64,000 bases of DNA from Paenibacillus oralis (GTDB lineage: Bacteria; Bacillota; Bacilli; Paenibacillales; Paenibacillaceae). Position numbers and translations under genes: made by a program. Positions within the stretch are counted from its first letter, which is position 1. Each line of letters starts with the position of its first letter. Positions 8,182 through 16,651 of this stretch are shown piece after piece. The notes under the pieces are model-generated. The model was not told the origin of the DNA. It worked only from the letters and a program-made list of their open reading frames with translations, and ran no database searches. The DNA is taken from NCBI RefSeq assembly GCF_003863965.1, contig NZ_RRCN01000001.1, positions 4,794,304 to 4,858,303 on the forward strand, in the 5' to 3' direction.

Positions 8182-8637
8182 ATGAACCTAAAGTTTGCAT
8201 TTTCACGTATTGGCTACGTATATGTTCCAACAACCCAAATTGATGAGTCAATCGCATGGTACACCGAGAACCTAGAATTTAAACTCATGAATAAGTTTCA
8301 AGATCGAGGTTCTTTTGTTGCAGTATTACATCACCCTTATAAAAACTCAATTGCATTATTACTTATAGAAACCAATGACAAGAAATCGTTGGAAATCATG
8401 AGGAATGGGAAACCATTTCCTATTATGGCGATTAATTGCCCGGATATTGAATATACACATAAGTTATTAAAAGATAAAGGATTACTTATTGAAGATTTAC
8501 ATACGCTAGGGGCTGGGGAAGCAAAATATTTTTATTTTAGAGATAATGAAGGGAATTTATTAGAAGCAGCTTGGTCAATATGGGACCCGGAAGATGGAAT
8601 TAAAGAAGAATTTATAGAGCAAAAGAAAAAATGGTGA
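8182..8637 (+). CDS. VOC (glyoxalase/bleomycin-resistance fold) protein
   Basis: A 151-residue metal-dependent VOC protein. It has two beta-alpha-beta-beta-beta halves: the first opens SRIGYVYVPTTQIDESIAWY, and the second runs from PIMAINCPDIEYTHKLL to YFYFRDNEGNLLEAAW, with the usual terminal Glu metal ligand. The function could be fosfomycin- or bleomycin-type resistance or glyoxalase chemistry. ATG 8182 follows CAAGGAG at normal distance. It lies 52 bp after the kinase gene and may share its transcript. Confidence 0.82.
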   Translation: MNLKFAFSRIGYVYVPTTQIDESIAWYTENLEFKLMNKFQDRGSFVAVLHHPYKNSIALLLIETNDKKSLEIMRNGKPFPIMAINCPDIEYTHKLLKDKGLLIEDLHTLGAGEAKYFYFRDNEGNLLEAAWSIWDPEDGIKEEFIEQKKKW

Positions 8638-8713
8638 AGCAAAAAGTAACATCAATTCCAATTTATGATATGATAATATTGTTTTATCAGTAATTCTGAT
8701 CGGGGGAGTTTTT

Positions 8714-9061
8714 TTGTCCAAACAAAAAAACCATGTAGTTATTGGTTGTTTGTGGATGTCTGTATGTTTTATTGTGCTGATATTGGGCTGCAATCACTTA
8801 TATGGGTATTCATTGTTGGACAGTTTCTTGAACTTAATTGGAATTGGAAGTTGGACTATGGAAGGACAATTGGGTTGGCATATAACATCATTCATAACGC
8901 TTCCTCTTCTATTGCTCAGCATGATTCAAACGGCCCGCTACTTGAAGGGAAGATATCCGAATATATTTATAACTTTATTTATTTCTTCGATGATTTGGAG
9001 TGCGGTGTATCCCAAGCTGACAGAGCGGATCGTAAGTTTTAGTGAAATAATTTTAAAATAG
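8714..9061 (+). CDS. Small integral membrane protein, unknown function
   Basis: A 115-residue protein that I do not recognise. Three hydrophobic segments are visible: near the N-terminus (VIGCLWMSVCFIVLILGC), in the middle (ITSFITLPLLLLSMIQ) and near the C-terminus (IFITLFISSMIWSAVY). TTG 8714 is the start, preceded by CGGGGGAG. A terminator follows the gene. It belongs to the AT-rich island and has no operon partner that suggests a role. Confidence 0.65.
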   Translation: MSKQKNHVVIGCLWMSVCFIVLILGCNHLYGYSLLDSFLNLIGIGSWTMEGQLGWHITSFITLPLLLLSMIQTARYLKGRYPNIFITLFISSMIWSAVYPKLTERIVSFSEIILK

Positions 9062-9088
9062 TTGAAGTTGAAGTACTTAGTTGTTTCG

Positions 9089-9130
9089 ACCCAGCCTAAG
9101 ATAGGGGCAATCTAGGCCTGGGTTGTTTTT
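9089..9130 (+). terminator. Rho-independent terminator
   Basis: ACCCAGCCTAAGAT pairs with ATCTAGGCCTGGGT (one bulge) around a GGGGCA loop, followed by TTGTTTTTG. It separates the small membrane protein gene from the acetyltransferase gene. Confidence 0.8.
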
Positions 9131-9153
9131 GCGATACTATTTGGAGGGTTCCG

Positions 9154-9594
9154 ATGATTAGACTGCAAAGAATTAACAAAGACAATTGGGAAGAATGTGC
9201 AGCATTAAGACCGGAAAAAGAACAACAACAATTTATAGCACCAAATGTGTATTCAATTGCTGAAGCACAGTTTTTGCACGGGTTTTCGAGTATGGCTATA
9301 TATAAACACGAGACAATGATTGGGTATACACTATATGGAATTGATCCGGATGATAACAATTATTGGATGTACCGTTTTATGATCGATCGACACTTTCAAG
9401 GTAAGGGATATGGATTCATGGCCGTTTCTAAGATAATTGAAGAGATAAGAAACCGGCAAGATAGAACGGATGTACTGATTTTGGGATATAAACCTGAGAA
9501 TGAGAGAGCAAGAAGATTATATTCAAAGACAGGATTCACAGAAGATGGATTGGCTCCGTGGGGAGAAGTGATCGCAAAATATAAATATGTGTAA
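9154..9594 (+). CDS. GNAT acetyltransferase (BltD/spermine-spermidine type)
   Basis: A 146-residue acetyl-CoA-dependent N-acetyltransferase. The acetyl-CoA pyrophosphate loop is HFQGKGYG, on the strand YRFMIDRHF, and the family-typical tail follows as PENERARRLYSKTGF. The N-terminal region with NVYSIAEAQF resembles BltD-like polyamine acetyltransferases. ATG 9154 has TTGGAGG upstream. In Bacillus, BltD sits beside the Blt efflux pump; no pump is adjacent here. The substrate assignment is tentative, the fold is not. Confidence 0.85.
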   Translation: MIRLQRINKDNWEECAALRPEKEQQQFIAPNVYSIAEAQFLHGFSSMAIYKHETMIGYTLYGIDPDDNNYWMYRFMIDRHFQGKGYGFMAVSKIIEEIRNRQDRTDVLILGYKPENERARRLYSKTGFTEDGLAPWGEVIAKYKYV

Positions 9595-9778
9595 GTTCGG
9601 GGATGGCATGAACATCGTCTAATACTGAAATCGCGCGGGGGGACGACGGACGTCGTCCCTTGGAGGATTTAATCGAAATTCTTGAAGCAAGAGTTGAAGA
9701 ATACGTTGATATATAAAACAGTGAGGCAAATATTGACCCCTGGGAATGCAATGATGTCCTCTAAGAAGGAGAAGTACC
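9595..9778. other. Intergenic: GC-rich perfect hairpin and coding remnant
   Basis: GGGACGAC and GTCGTCCC (9640-9659) form a perfect 8-bp stem with a GGAC loop in an otherwise AT-rich setting, without a T-run. The following CCCTTGGA also occurs after a similar GC-rich patch at 7098-7120. An open stretch then ends as LIEILEARVEEYVDI before a stop near 9715 and looks like the tail of a lost gene. Confidence 0.35.
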
Positions 9779-10570
9779 ATGGTACATAATTTAATTGCTG
9801 TTTTTATACTAACTATGATCATACATATGGTTGAAACTTCATCTTACGCGTTACGTTTAGCTGGGATTAAGATAAATAAGCTTGCTGTGGCACTTTCATT
9901 ATTAGGGATTACTGTCCTTATCTCCCGGACAGCTAATCTAATACAAGCACCAATGACGGCAAAGTTTATAGACTATGGCAAGATTGCCTTGAATTTTAAT
10001 GTTTTAGAATATTTTAGGATTATCATAGTTGCCTCATCTTTTGGCACAATTTTAGGTATTCTCCTTTTCCCTACGCTTGTTAACTTATGGGGGCGAGTTA
10101 TATCTAGGTTTGAAGTTGCAGGGTCTTTACCAAAGTTGATTTCAAGTGTAACAATAGGTCAATTAATGAACACAAGGCATTATGTTCAAAAACCTTCTTT
10201 TCAGCTTTCAGGGTTCCGGTATCTAGGAATTCCAAAGAGATTTATACTTTTGAATGTTTTGGTAACGGCTATCTATACGGTTGGTGTTTTATCTTCGCTT
10301 TACGCAGCGTATTTGGTCCCAGAATTGAGCACATCCGCCTCACAATCATCTGGACTAATTAACGGCATTGCAACGATATTGTTGACGATTTTTATAGATC
10401 CACAGATAGGATTAATTACGGATAAGGCTTGCAATAATGCGATCTACAAAGAAAAATTAGGAAAGATCTATTTGTTGCTAATGCTTTCGAGGTTTTTCGG
10501 AACCATACTTGCACAATTTTTATTAATACCTGCTGCCTATTTTATCAGTTTCGCGATTAAGATTTTTTGA
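9779..10570 (+). CDS. amj: Lipid II flippase Amj family protein
   Basis: A polytopic membrane protein of 263 residues, close to the size of Bacillus Amj (YdaH, DUF2837). Family-typical stretches are MIIHMVETSSYALRLAGIK, ALSLLGITVLISRTANLIQA and the IDPQIGLITDKA loop. Amj can replace MurJ in moving lipid II across the membrane and in Bacillus subtilis is induced by envelope stress. ATG 9779 follows AAGGAG. The assignment comes from recalled family features, not from a search. Being in an AT-rich island rather than a core locus, it may be an acquired or extra copy. Confidence 0.78.
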   Translation: MVHNLIAVFILTMIIHMVETSSYALRLAGIKINKLAVALSLLGITVLISRTANLIQAPMTAKFIDYGKIALNFNVLEYFRIIIVASSFGTILGILLFPTLVNLWGRVISRFEVAGSLPKLISSVTIGQLMNTRHYVQKPSFQLSGFRYLGIPKRFILLNVLVTAIYTVGVLSSLYAAYLVPELSTSASQSSGLINGIATILLTIFIDPQIGLITDKACNNAIYKEKLGKIYLLLMLSRFFGTILAQFLLIPAAYFISFAIKIF

Positions 10571-10578
10571 GAGAATGA

Positions 10579-11050
10579 ATGGAAATATTGGAATTTAAAC
10601 AAGTACTTTATATTTGGCCGCGTAGTATTTAATAGATTTGATGGGGAATTATTTAGTCACTTAGCTGCTCCAATAGGATACTCAATAATATTTATTTTAT
10701 TGTTGATCAGTATTGGAATAACGCTTGGATACATAATAGAAGACACATCTGTTTATAGTACAATCATATTAATGTGGCCTTTGGTAGATATTCTTCTTCT
10801 AGTCTTCTGTTCGATTATAGGAATGTTTCTGAATGTACTCTTAAGCATAGTCCTATACTCTATAGTAGTTTTGCCGATAAATTTGATTGGTGAAAGTATC
10901 TCCTTAGGATATCAGATCAATCACCTATTTTCCCGAAGAGATCGGAATGAACTATCAAAAACTTTGTTAGCGGCGCTAATCAACCTGATTATCATCATTT
11001 ATGTTATTAGTGAAATATCCAAAGATTATTTAGCGGATCTGTTAATGTGA
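10579..11050 (+). pseudogene. Small membrane protein gene with a probable frameshift
   Basis: ATG 10579 opens a 17-codon frame (MEILEFKQVLYIWPRSI) that stops at 10632. One phase later an open frame without a start codon runs on as VVFNRFDGELFSHLAAP and through three or four hydrophobic segments to the stop at 11050. The simplest reading is one gene of about 155 residues broken by a single extra base near 10615-10625. The intact part from TTG 10700 (116 residues) could still be made. I do not recognise the family. It follows amj by only 8 bp. Confidence 0.5.
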
Positions 11051-11088
11051 TTCAAAGAGGAAGTGAAAACTTGATCGAGGATGGATAG

Positions 11089-11275
11089 ATGGCTGAACAA
11101 ACAATAATTTGGACTGTAACGACCCTTATAAAGATCTACAGAATATTGTGGATTACATTTCTCAAGACTCAATGTATTATGAAGGGCATTTCGATGATGT
11201 AATGGATGCTGCACAAACACTTAATGAATTCCCGCACCGAGGACGTGTGGTTCCAGAAATTATATACCCAACAAA
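11089..11275 (+). pseudogene. Degraded RelE/ParE-family toxin gene
   Basis: ATG 11089 starts MAEQTIIWTVTT. The reading then has to change phase near 11118 to continue as KDLQNIVDYISQDSMYY and DAAQTLNEFPHRGRVVPE, which is typical of RelE/ParE mRNA interferase or gyrase toxins. After VVPE the normal C-terminal half, with its strand carrying the conserved Arg and the RIHG-like end, is missing. No ParD-type antitoxin gene is seen upstream. The gene is therefore shifted and truncated and not expected to be functional. Confidence 0.65.
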
Positions 11276-11276
11276 C

Positions 11277-11318
11277 GCCCTAACCGAAGATAAGAGCTAT
11301 CTAAGGTTAGGGCATTTT
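11277..11318 (+). terminator. Strong hairpin at the right edge of the AT-rich island
   Basis: GCCCTAACC and GGTTAGGGC form a perfect 9-bp stem; the 19-nt loop has an inner GATA/TATC pairing. ATTTTAAATT follows. It is probably a terminator, and it also marks the switch back to GC-rich sequence. Confidence 0.6.
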
Positions 11319-11517
11319 AAATTATCCGCGAAAACACCCTATAACTATCCTTTATTATCCGGATAAATAATATTTTTTATCCATTTTTGCAGGGATGCAC
11401 TATGATATAATTAACTGCAAAAAAATTATGTGTTTATATTACTTCCTGGCTTGTTGCAGCGACTAAGCAGGAGCGCCTGCTTCCTTCTGCAAATCTTAGG
11501 TTATAAGGACTGATAAA

Positions 11518-13026
11518 ATGAGCAACGGACAAACGAAAACAGACGTTATCTTGATCGGTGCCGGAATCATGAGTGCGACCTTGGGGTCACTGCTGAAAGA
11601 ATTAGCGCCAAACTGGGAAATTACGGTTTTCGAGCGGCGCGCCATAGCGGGGGAGGAAAGCTCCAACGAATGGAACAATGCGGGAACGGGGCATTCTTCC
11701 TTGTGCGAGCTGAACTATACCGTCGAGAAACCGGACGGGTCTATGGATATTAGCAAAGCGATCAAAGTGAATGAAGAGTTTCAGGTTTCCAAACAGTTTT
11801 GGTCTTATCTCGTAAACAGTAAGCTGATTCGCAATCCGAAAGATTTTATCGTGCCGGTGCCTCATATGAGTTTTGTGCAAGGGGAAAAAGACGTAACCTT
11901 TTTGAGAAAACGTTATGAAGCGCTTTCAAATCATCCGCTGTTCCAAGGGATGGAGTTTTCCGACGATCCGGGCCAACTGCGGGAATGGATTCCGCTGATG
12001 ATGAAAAACCGGACGTCCAATCAACCTATTGCGGCTACAAGAAGCGAAGCCGGAACGGATGTCAATTTCGGTGCCTTAACACGCGTATTGTTTGAACATT
12101 TAAAGCATAAAAACGTCGGTATCCAGTTCAACCGCCATGTGGAAGATATTAAACGTGCCGCTGACGGCTCGTGGGAATTGAAAGTACGGAACGTCGAAAG
12201 CGGTGCCGTGGAACGCCATACGGCGAAATTCGTCTTCATCGGCGGCGGGGGAGGAAGCCTTCATCTGCTGCAAAAGTCAGGTATTCCCGAAGGAAAAGGA
12301 ATTGGAGGATTTCCGGTCAGCGGTCTGTTTATGGTATGTCAGAACCCGGAAATTGTCGCGCAGCATCATGCCAAAGTATACGGCCAAGCTCCGGTTGGCG
12401 CTCCGCCGATGTCCGTGCCGCATCTTGACACCCGATTTATCGATAACAAAGAGTCGCTGCTGTTCGGACCGTTTGCCGGCTTCACGCCTAAGTTTTTGAA
12501 ATTCGGTTCCATGTTGGATTTGATCACTTCCGTCAAACCGCATAATCTCGTAACGATGCTGGCGGCGGGCGCAAAAAACGCTTCTTTGACCACATACCTG
12601 ATCAAGCAGGTGATGTTATCAAAAGAAAAGCGTATGGAAGCTTTGCGGGAATTTGTTCCGAACGCGAAAAGCGAGGATTGGGATTTGCTGGTGGCCGGTC
12701 AGCGCGTGCAAATTATTAAAGATACGGCTGCTGGAGGCAGGGGCACGCTGCAATTCGGTACGGAAGTGATCAGTGCCGCCGACGGCTCCATTGCCGCATT
12801 GCTCGGCGCATCTCCGGGTGCTTCTACCGCCGTTTCCGTCATGCTCGAGGTCATCCAAAAATGCTTCCCGGAACATATCCATGCATGGGAGCCGAAGATT
12901 AAAGCCATGATTCCTTCTTATGGTGCGTCTCTATCGAATAATCCGGAGCTTATTCGCGAGCTTCATGTTTCGGCGGCCCGGACGCTGGGGCTAACAGAAA
13001 CTTTACCGTTGGAGGCAGTGCGCTAG
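11518..13026 (+). CDS. mqo: Malate:quinone oxidoreductase
   Basis: A 502-residue FAD enzyme that oxidises L-malate to oxaloacetate at the membrane and passes electrons to quinone. The FAD-binding glycine motif is LIGAGIMSATLGSLL, and the family signature WNNAGTGHSSLCELNY follows at about residue 50. FVFIGGGGGSLHLLQ is the second nucleotide-binding segment, and GGRGTLQFGTEVI lies near the C-terminus. ATG 11518 has AAGGACTG upstream. The leader contains a small AAGCAGG/CCTGCTT hairpin at 11465-11482. It is monocistronic, with a terminator after it, and complements the malate import and malic enzyme module at 36-42 kb. Confidence 0.95.
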   Translation: MSNGQTKTDVILIGAGIMSATLGSLLKELAPNWEITVFERRAIAGEESSNEWNNAGTGHSSLCELNYTVEKPDGSMDISKAIKVNEEFQVSKQFWSYLVNSKLIRNPKDFIVPVPHMSFVQGEKDVTFLRKRYEALSNHPLFQGMEFSDDPGQLREWIPLMMKNRTSNQPIAATRSEAGTDVNFGALTRVLFEHLKHKNVGIQFNRHVEDIKRAADGSWELKVRNVESGAVERHTAKFVFIGGGGGSLHLLQKSGIPEGKGIGGFPVSGLFMVCQNPEIVAQHHAKVYGQAPVGAPPMSVPHLDTRFIDNKESLLFGPFAGFTPKFLKFGSMLDLITSVKPHNLVTMLAAGAKNASLTTYLIKQVMLSKEKRMEALREFVPNAKSEDWDLLVAGQRVQIIKDTAAGGRGTLQFGTEVISAADGSIAALLGASPGASTAVSVMLEVIQKCFPEHIHAWEPKIKAMIPSYGASLSNNPELIRELHVSAARTLGLTETLPLEAVR

Positions 13027-13094
13027 ACAACCATTGCCGCTAACGAATAGCGAATGAATAACCGTTTCTTTTGTAACCCTTTACACGCATGGCA

Positions 13095-13131
13095 AAAAGG
13101 TGTTGGATGAAAATCCGGCACCTTTTGTTGT
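13095..13131 (+). terminator. Rho-independent terminator of mqo
   Basis: AAAAGGTG and CACCTTTT pair perfectly, with inner GGAT/ATCC pairing, followed by a T-rich tract. Confidence 0.8.
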
Positions 13132-13163
13132 ATAATTTATCCATCTATGTATTCAAGAAATTT

Positions 13164-13177
13164 TGTAAGCGCTTTTA
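13164..13177 (+). promoter_or_regulatory. CcpA (cre)-like site upstream of the AraC-type regulator
   Basis: TGTAAGCGCTTTTA fits the cre consensus TGWAANCGNTNWCA at 13 of 14 positions and is followed by a TATTATAC -10-like element. Carbon catabolite control of the downstream polysaccharide operon is therefore likely. Confidence 0.6.
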
Positions 13178-13239
13178 TTATACGACGTAAGTTGAACTGA
13201 TTGCTTCAACGGCTAATCCATGATGGGAAGAGGGGAAAA

Positions 13240-15534
13240 ATGAAACGAATTCCGATGATGCTTCAACTGGGACTGATCCTGTTTTGCGTCATGACAGTTC
13301 CCGCGACAATCCTGACCTGGTATAGCGGCACGCAGATTATGGGCAATTCGGAAGACGCCATCGCGGAATCTTCATTGGCGGGATTAAACGCCAACCGCAA
13401 GCTGAACGAAAACGCGCTGAACAACCTTGCTCAAGATACGGTGCGCCTGGCTGCCACCAACATCTTCGACCGCATTCGCGGCTTTGAAACCTTTGCCGAG
13501 CTCAACGAAAATTACAACAATGTGAGCGGCGCATTATCGGTGCTCAAGGAACTGGTGAATTTGAATCACCGGGTAAACGGTGTCTATTCCTCCTATTTTT
13601 ATCTAGACGGTGCGGATTATGTGGTTTCAACCGACAAAGGCATTACGGCGCTGGACCGATATGAGCCGATCGGGTGGATGGAGGAAGCCCTTGCCGGACG
13701 CCGGGGAATCAGCGGCGTATGGTATCCGCGCCGGATGGCCACCGGGGAAACTGTGGTATCGTATGTACTGCCGCTAAACCGTCTTTCGACCACGACGCGC
13801 GGCACCATCGTCGTTAATTTGCGGGAAAAGCAAATCGGGGAGTATTTGCGTTCATCGGAGCCGGGCGAACATGGCTACCTGCTCATGAAATCGGACGGCA
13901 CCATTATCTCGCACAACGACAAAACCTTGCTGCTCAGCGACGGCACGAAGCAGCCGTTTATGCAAGAGGTTTTGGAAAGCGAGGCGAAGGAGGGGTACGC
14001 GTACCATGAGCTCGAAAACGAGCGGCTATTGTACACGTGGTCGCGCTCAAATCTGCTGGGCTGGTGGAATGTCAATATTTTTTCGCTGGACGAATTGATG
14101 GCCAAAACCCGCATTTTGCAGCGCAGCATCCTTTTGCTGACCGCGGTCCTTATTTTTATCGGGTCGATACTGACCGTTTTTCTTGCGACATGGCTGTCCA
14201 AGCCGCTGCGCGAGCTGGTGCGGACCGTGCGGGCACGCGGCAATCTGGGAGTGGCGGACAAAAATGAGCTTGCCTTCCTTGGCGCGGCATTCCGGCGGAT
14301 GCAGGAGGAGGAGGAAGAGCTCTACAAGCTGCTGCAGGAACGCGAACAGGATACCCGCAGCCTGGCGATCCATCAATTATTGCGAGGCGAGGTTGCGAAA
14401 CCGGTCGCGGAAATGTTCCCGGAGCCATATTTTCGGGTTGCCGTCGTCTCCATAGACCGTTACAGGCGGTATGTCAACAAAACGAATCCAGAGACGCGCA
14501 GCTATCACCGGTATCTGCTCATCTCGCAATGTGACAGCTTATTTCCGGCGGGGGTTCATGCGCGCTGCGTCTATCAAGGGGAAGGCTGTTTCGCCATCGT
14601 GATCAATTACGGGCAGGAGGAACTTGAACGCGGCTTAAGGGGAATCAAGGAAGCGTTCTCAGCGATTCGAAGCAAAGCGGCGGAACTGTTCGGCCATTCC
14701 GTAACGATCGGCGTCAGCAGCCGGGCGGAGACGAGCGCCATGATCCAGGACCGCGTGGTGGAAGCGATGGAAGTGATTAAACACCGCATGCTCGAAGGCA
14801 GCGGCGGAATCACTTTCTGGAAGCAGGAGGCCGAACAAGGCAAAAGCTATATTTACCCCACGAACAGCGAAAGACGTATTCTCAACTTTTTGGATGGCGG
14901 CAATCTCGACAGCATTATGAAGGAGCTCGAGCTCATCCGGGGCGAGATTCAATCCGCTCAATATATCTCCTACGACAACATCATGTTCATCTACAATCAA
15001 TTGATCGGCGTCACCCTAAAACATCTCAGGGAAAATAATATCAGCACCGCGCGTATTTTTGCGGGCCGGGGGAACATTTATTCCGCGATCGCTTCCATCG
15101 ACACCCTTGACGAGCTTGAAGAATACCTGCGCGAGTTCTTCGGCGAAATTATTCAATACCTTGCGCGGAACCCGGGCGAAACGGGGCATGGGGAGCGGAT
15201 CATCCACTACCTGGAAGCCCATTTTTGCGAGGAAATCGTGTTTGAGGAGATGGCGAAGGAGATCGGTATCAGTTATTCCTATATGCGGAAGATCGTGTAC
15301 GAGCTAACGGGGAAAAGTCTGATCGACTACATCAATCTGCTGCGGATCGAAAAAGCGAAGGGGCTGCTGCTGGAAACGAAGCTGAACATGAAGCAGATTG
15401 CAGAAGAGGTCGGGTACTACAATGTGCAAAGCTTCAACCGGTTTTTTCGCAAATACGAGGGCATGACTCCAAGCAGCTACAAGGCTTCCAAGTGCCGTAC
15501 AATCAAAAATGATAAGGAAAATCAAAATTCATGA
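13240..15534 (+). CDS. Membrane-anchored AraC-family regulator with extracellular sensor (YesM/YtdP-like)
   Basis: A one-component regulator of 764 residues. A membrane helix (LGLILFCVMTVPATILTW) is followed by an extracellular Cache-like sensor to about residue 285, a second helix (SILLLTAVLIFIGSILTVFL), a HAMP-like linker and a coiled coil rich in Glu. A degenerate middle domain comes next, and two helix-turn-helix motifs close the protein (IVFEEMAKEIGISYSYMRKI and MKQIAEEVGYYNVQSFNRFF). ATG 13240 follows GAAGAGGGG. It most likely senses a sugar outside the cell and activates the transporter/GH105 operon downstream. B. subtilis keeps a similar regulator with the yte/ytc rhamnogalacturonan genes. 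Confidence 0.9.
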   Translation: MKRIPMMLQLGLILFCVMTVPATILTWYSGTQIMGNSEDAIAESSLAGLNANRKLNENALNNLAQDTVRLAATNIFDRIRGFETFAELNENYNNVSGALSVLKELVNLNHRVNGVYSSYFYLDGADYVVSTDKGITALDRYEPIGWMEEALAGRRGISGVWYPRRMATGETVVSYVLPLNRLSTTTRGTIVVNLREKQIGEYLRSSEPGEHGYLLMKSDGTIISHNDKTLLLSDGTKQPFMQEVLESEAKEGYAYHELENERLLYTWSRSNLLGWWNVNIFSLDELMAKTRILQRSILLLTAVLIFIGSILTVFLATWLSKPLRELVRTVRARGNLGVADKNELAFLGAAFRRMQEEEEELYKLLQEREQDTRSLAIHQLLRGEVAKPVAEMFPEPYFRVAVVSIDRYRRYVNKTNPETRSYHRYLLISQCDSLFPAGVHARCVYQGEGCFAIVINYGQEELERGLRGIKEAFSAIRSKAAELFGHSVTIGVSSRAETSAMIQDRVVEAMEVIKHRMLEGSGGITFWKQEAEQGKSYIYPTNSERRILNFLDGGNLDSIMKELELIRGEIQSAQYISYDNIMFIYNQLIGVTLKHLRENNISTARIFAGRGNIYSAIASIDTLDELEEYLREFFGEIIQYLARNPGETGHGERIIHYLEAHFCEEIVFEEMAKEIGISYSYMRKIVYELTGKSLIDYINLLRIEKAKGLLLETKLNMKQIAEEVGYYNVQSFNRFFRKYEGMTPSSYKASKCRTIKNDKENQNS

Positions 15535-15662
15535 TTTACCGATCCGAAGCCGGGAGCGTATGATGAGACACAAACTCGCCATTGCCAATCGGCTGCTTTG
15601 GACACTTGCTTGTTTGGACAGCAATGGACCTGAGGAAGGGCATACTTCGGGGAGGTGAAACA

Positions 15663-16625
15663 GTGAAACTTGAAAGCGCTTCAAATCATGAAACCGCTTT
15701 AGCGAACCGAAAAGCGGTCAACCGGGGATTCGCTTATTATCTCCGGCGGGACATCCAGCTCTATTTGCTGCTGCTGATCCCCATGGCGTTTGTGCTGGTG
15801 TTTAAATACGCGCCGATGTCCGGGCTCGTGCTTGCCTTTAAGGATTACAAAATCGCCAGGGGGTTCTGGGGCAGCGAGTGGGTTGGTTTCGAGGTGTTTG
15901 CCGACATTTTCGCAAAACATGATTTTGGCCGCGCCGTCCGCAATACGCTGCTGCTCAACACGCTTGACCTGCTGTTTAGCTTCACGATGCCCATCGCGCT
16001 TGCGCTGCTGCTGAATGAGATCAAAAGCATCAAGTTCAAGCGGGTTAACCAGACGCTCCTGTATCTGCCGCATTTCCTGTCCTGGATTATTATCGGCGCG
16101 ATCGCGTACCAATTGCTCAGCGAAAGCAACGGGGTGGTCAACCATGTCATCGAAATGATGGGCGGCACGCGCATCCCGTTCCTCCAAGAGGACACCCACT
16201 GGCTGATCAGTTATTTGGCCATCGGCGTCTGGCAAAGCATGGGATGGGGGACGATCATCTACCTGGCTGCCATGAGCGGCATCAACCCGGAGCTGTACGA
16301 GGCGGCGACCGTGGACGGCGCTGGGCGGTGGCGGAAGGTATGGAATATTACGCTGCCTTCAATCCGCCCGACCATTGTTACACTCTTGATCATGAACCTG
16401 GGCAGGGTCATGGAGGGCTCGTTCGAGCGCATTTTTGCCTTGCAGAACAAGGCCACTACGGAATTTACAACAACCATCCCTGTATTGGTTTACAGATGGG
16501 GGATCGAAAGCGGCAACTTCAGCCGCGCGACCGCGCTTGGGTTGTTCCAGTCCGTGATCGGGCTTACGCTTGTGCTGCTGGCCGATCGAATAGCCAAAAA
16601 ACTCGGCGAAGACGGCCTGCTGTAG
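15663..16625 (+). CDS. ABC transporter permease (LplB/YteP type)
   Basis: A permease of 320 residues for an oligosaccharide importer. About six hydrophobic helices are seen; the EAA loop is EAATVDGAGRWRKVWNITLP at about residue 210. The opening RDIQLYLLLLIPMAFVLVFK and FKYAPMSGLVLAFKDYK are typical of the LplB/YteP group, which works with large lipoproteins. GTG 15663 is the start, with GGGGAGGTG just before it; the open frame upstream lacks a ribosome site. It is the first gene of the operon permease-permease-binding protein-GH105. Confidence 0.92.
   Translation: MKLESASNHETALANRKAVNRGFAYYLRRDIQLYLLLLIPMAFVLVFKYAPMSGLVLAFKDYKIARGFWGSEWVGFEVFADIFAKHDFGRAVRNTLLLNTLDLLFSFTMPIALALLLNEIKSIKFKRVNQTLLYLPHFLSWIIIGAIAYQLLSESNGVVNHVIEMMGGTRIPFLQEDTHWLISYLAIGVWQSMGWGTIIYLAAMSGINPELYEAATVDGAGRWRKVWNITLPSIRPTIVTLLIMNLGRVMEGSFERIFALQNKATTEFTTTIPVLVYRWGIESGNFSRATALGLFQSVIGLTLVLLADRIAKKLGEDGLL
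15671..15684 (+). promoter_or_regulatory. Weak cre-like dyad at the start of the permease gene
   Basis: TGAAAGCGCTTCAA, within TTGAA-AGCGC-TTCAA, fits the cre consensus at 12 of 14 positions and lies in the first codons of the permease gene. A roadblock-type CcpA site is possible but weakly supported. Confidence 0.3.
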
Positions 16626-16651
16626 GCGCTTAGGCAGAAAGGAGGCGAAAT

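Noticed and set aside
6615..9594. Integron-like cassette array
   Set aside because: No integrase gene and no conserved attC-type site between all genes; several gaps are too short. Only two GC-rich patches resemble each other.
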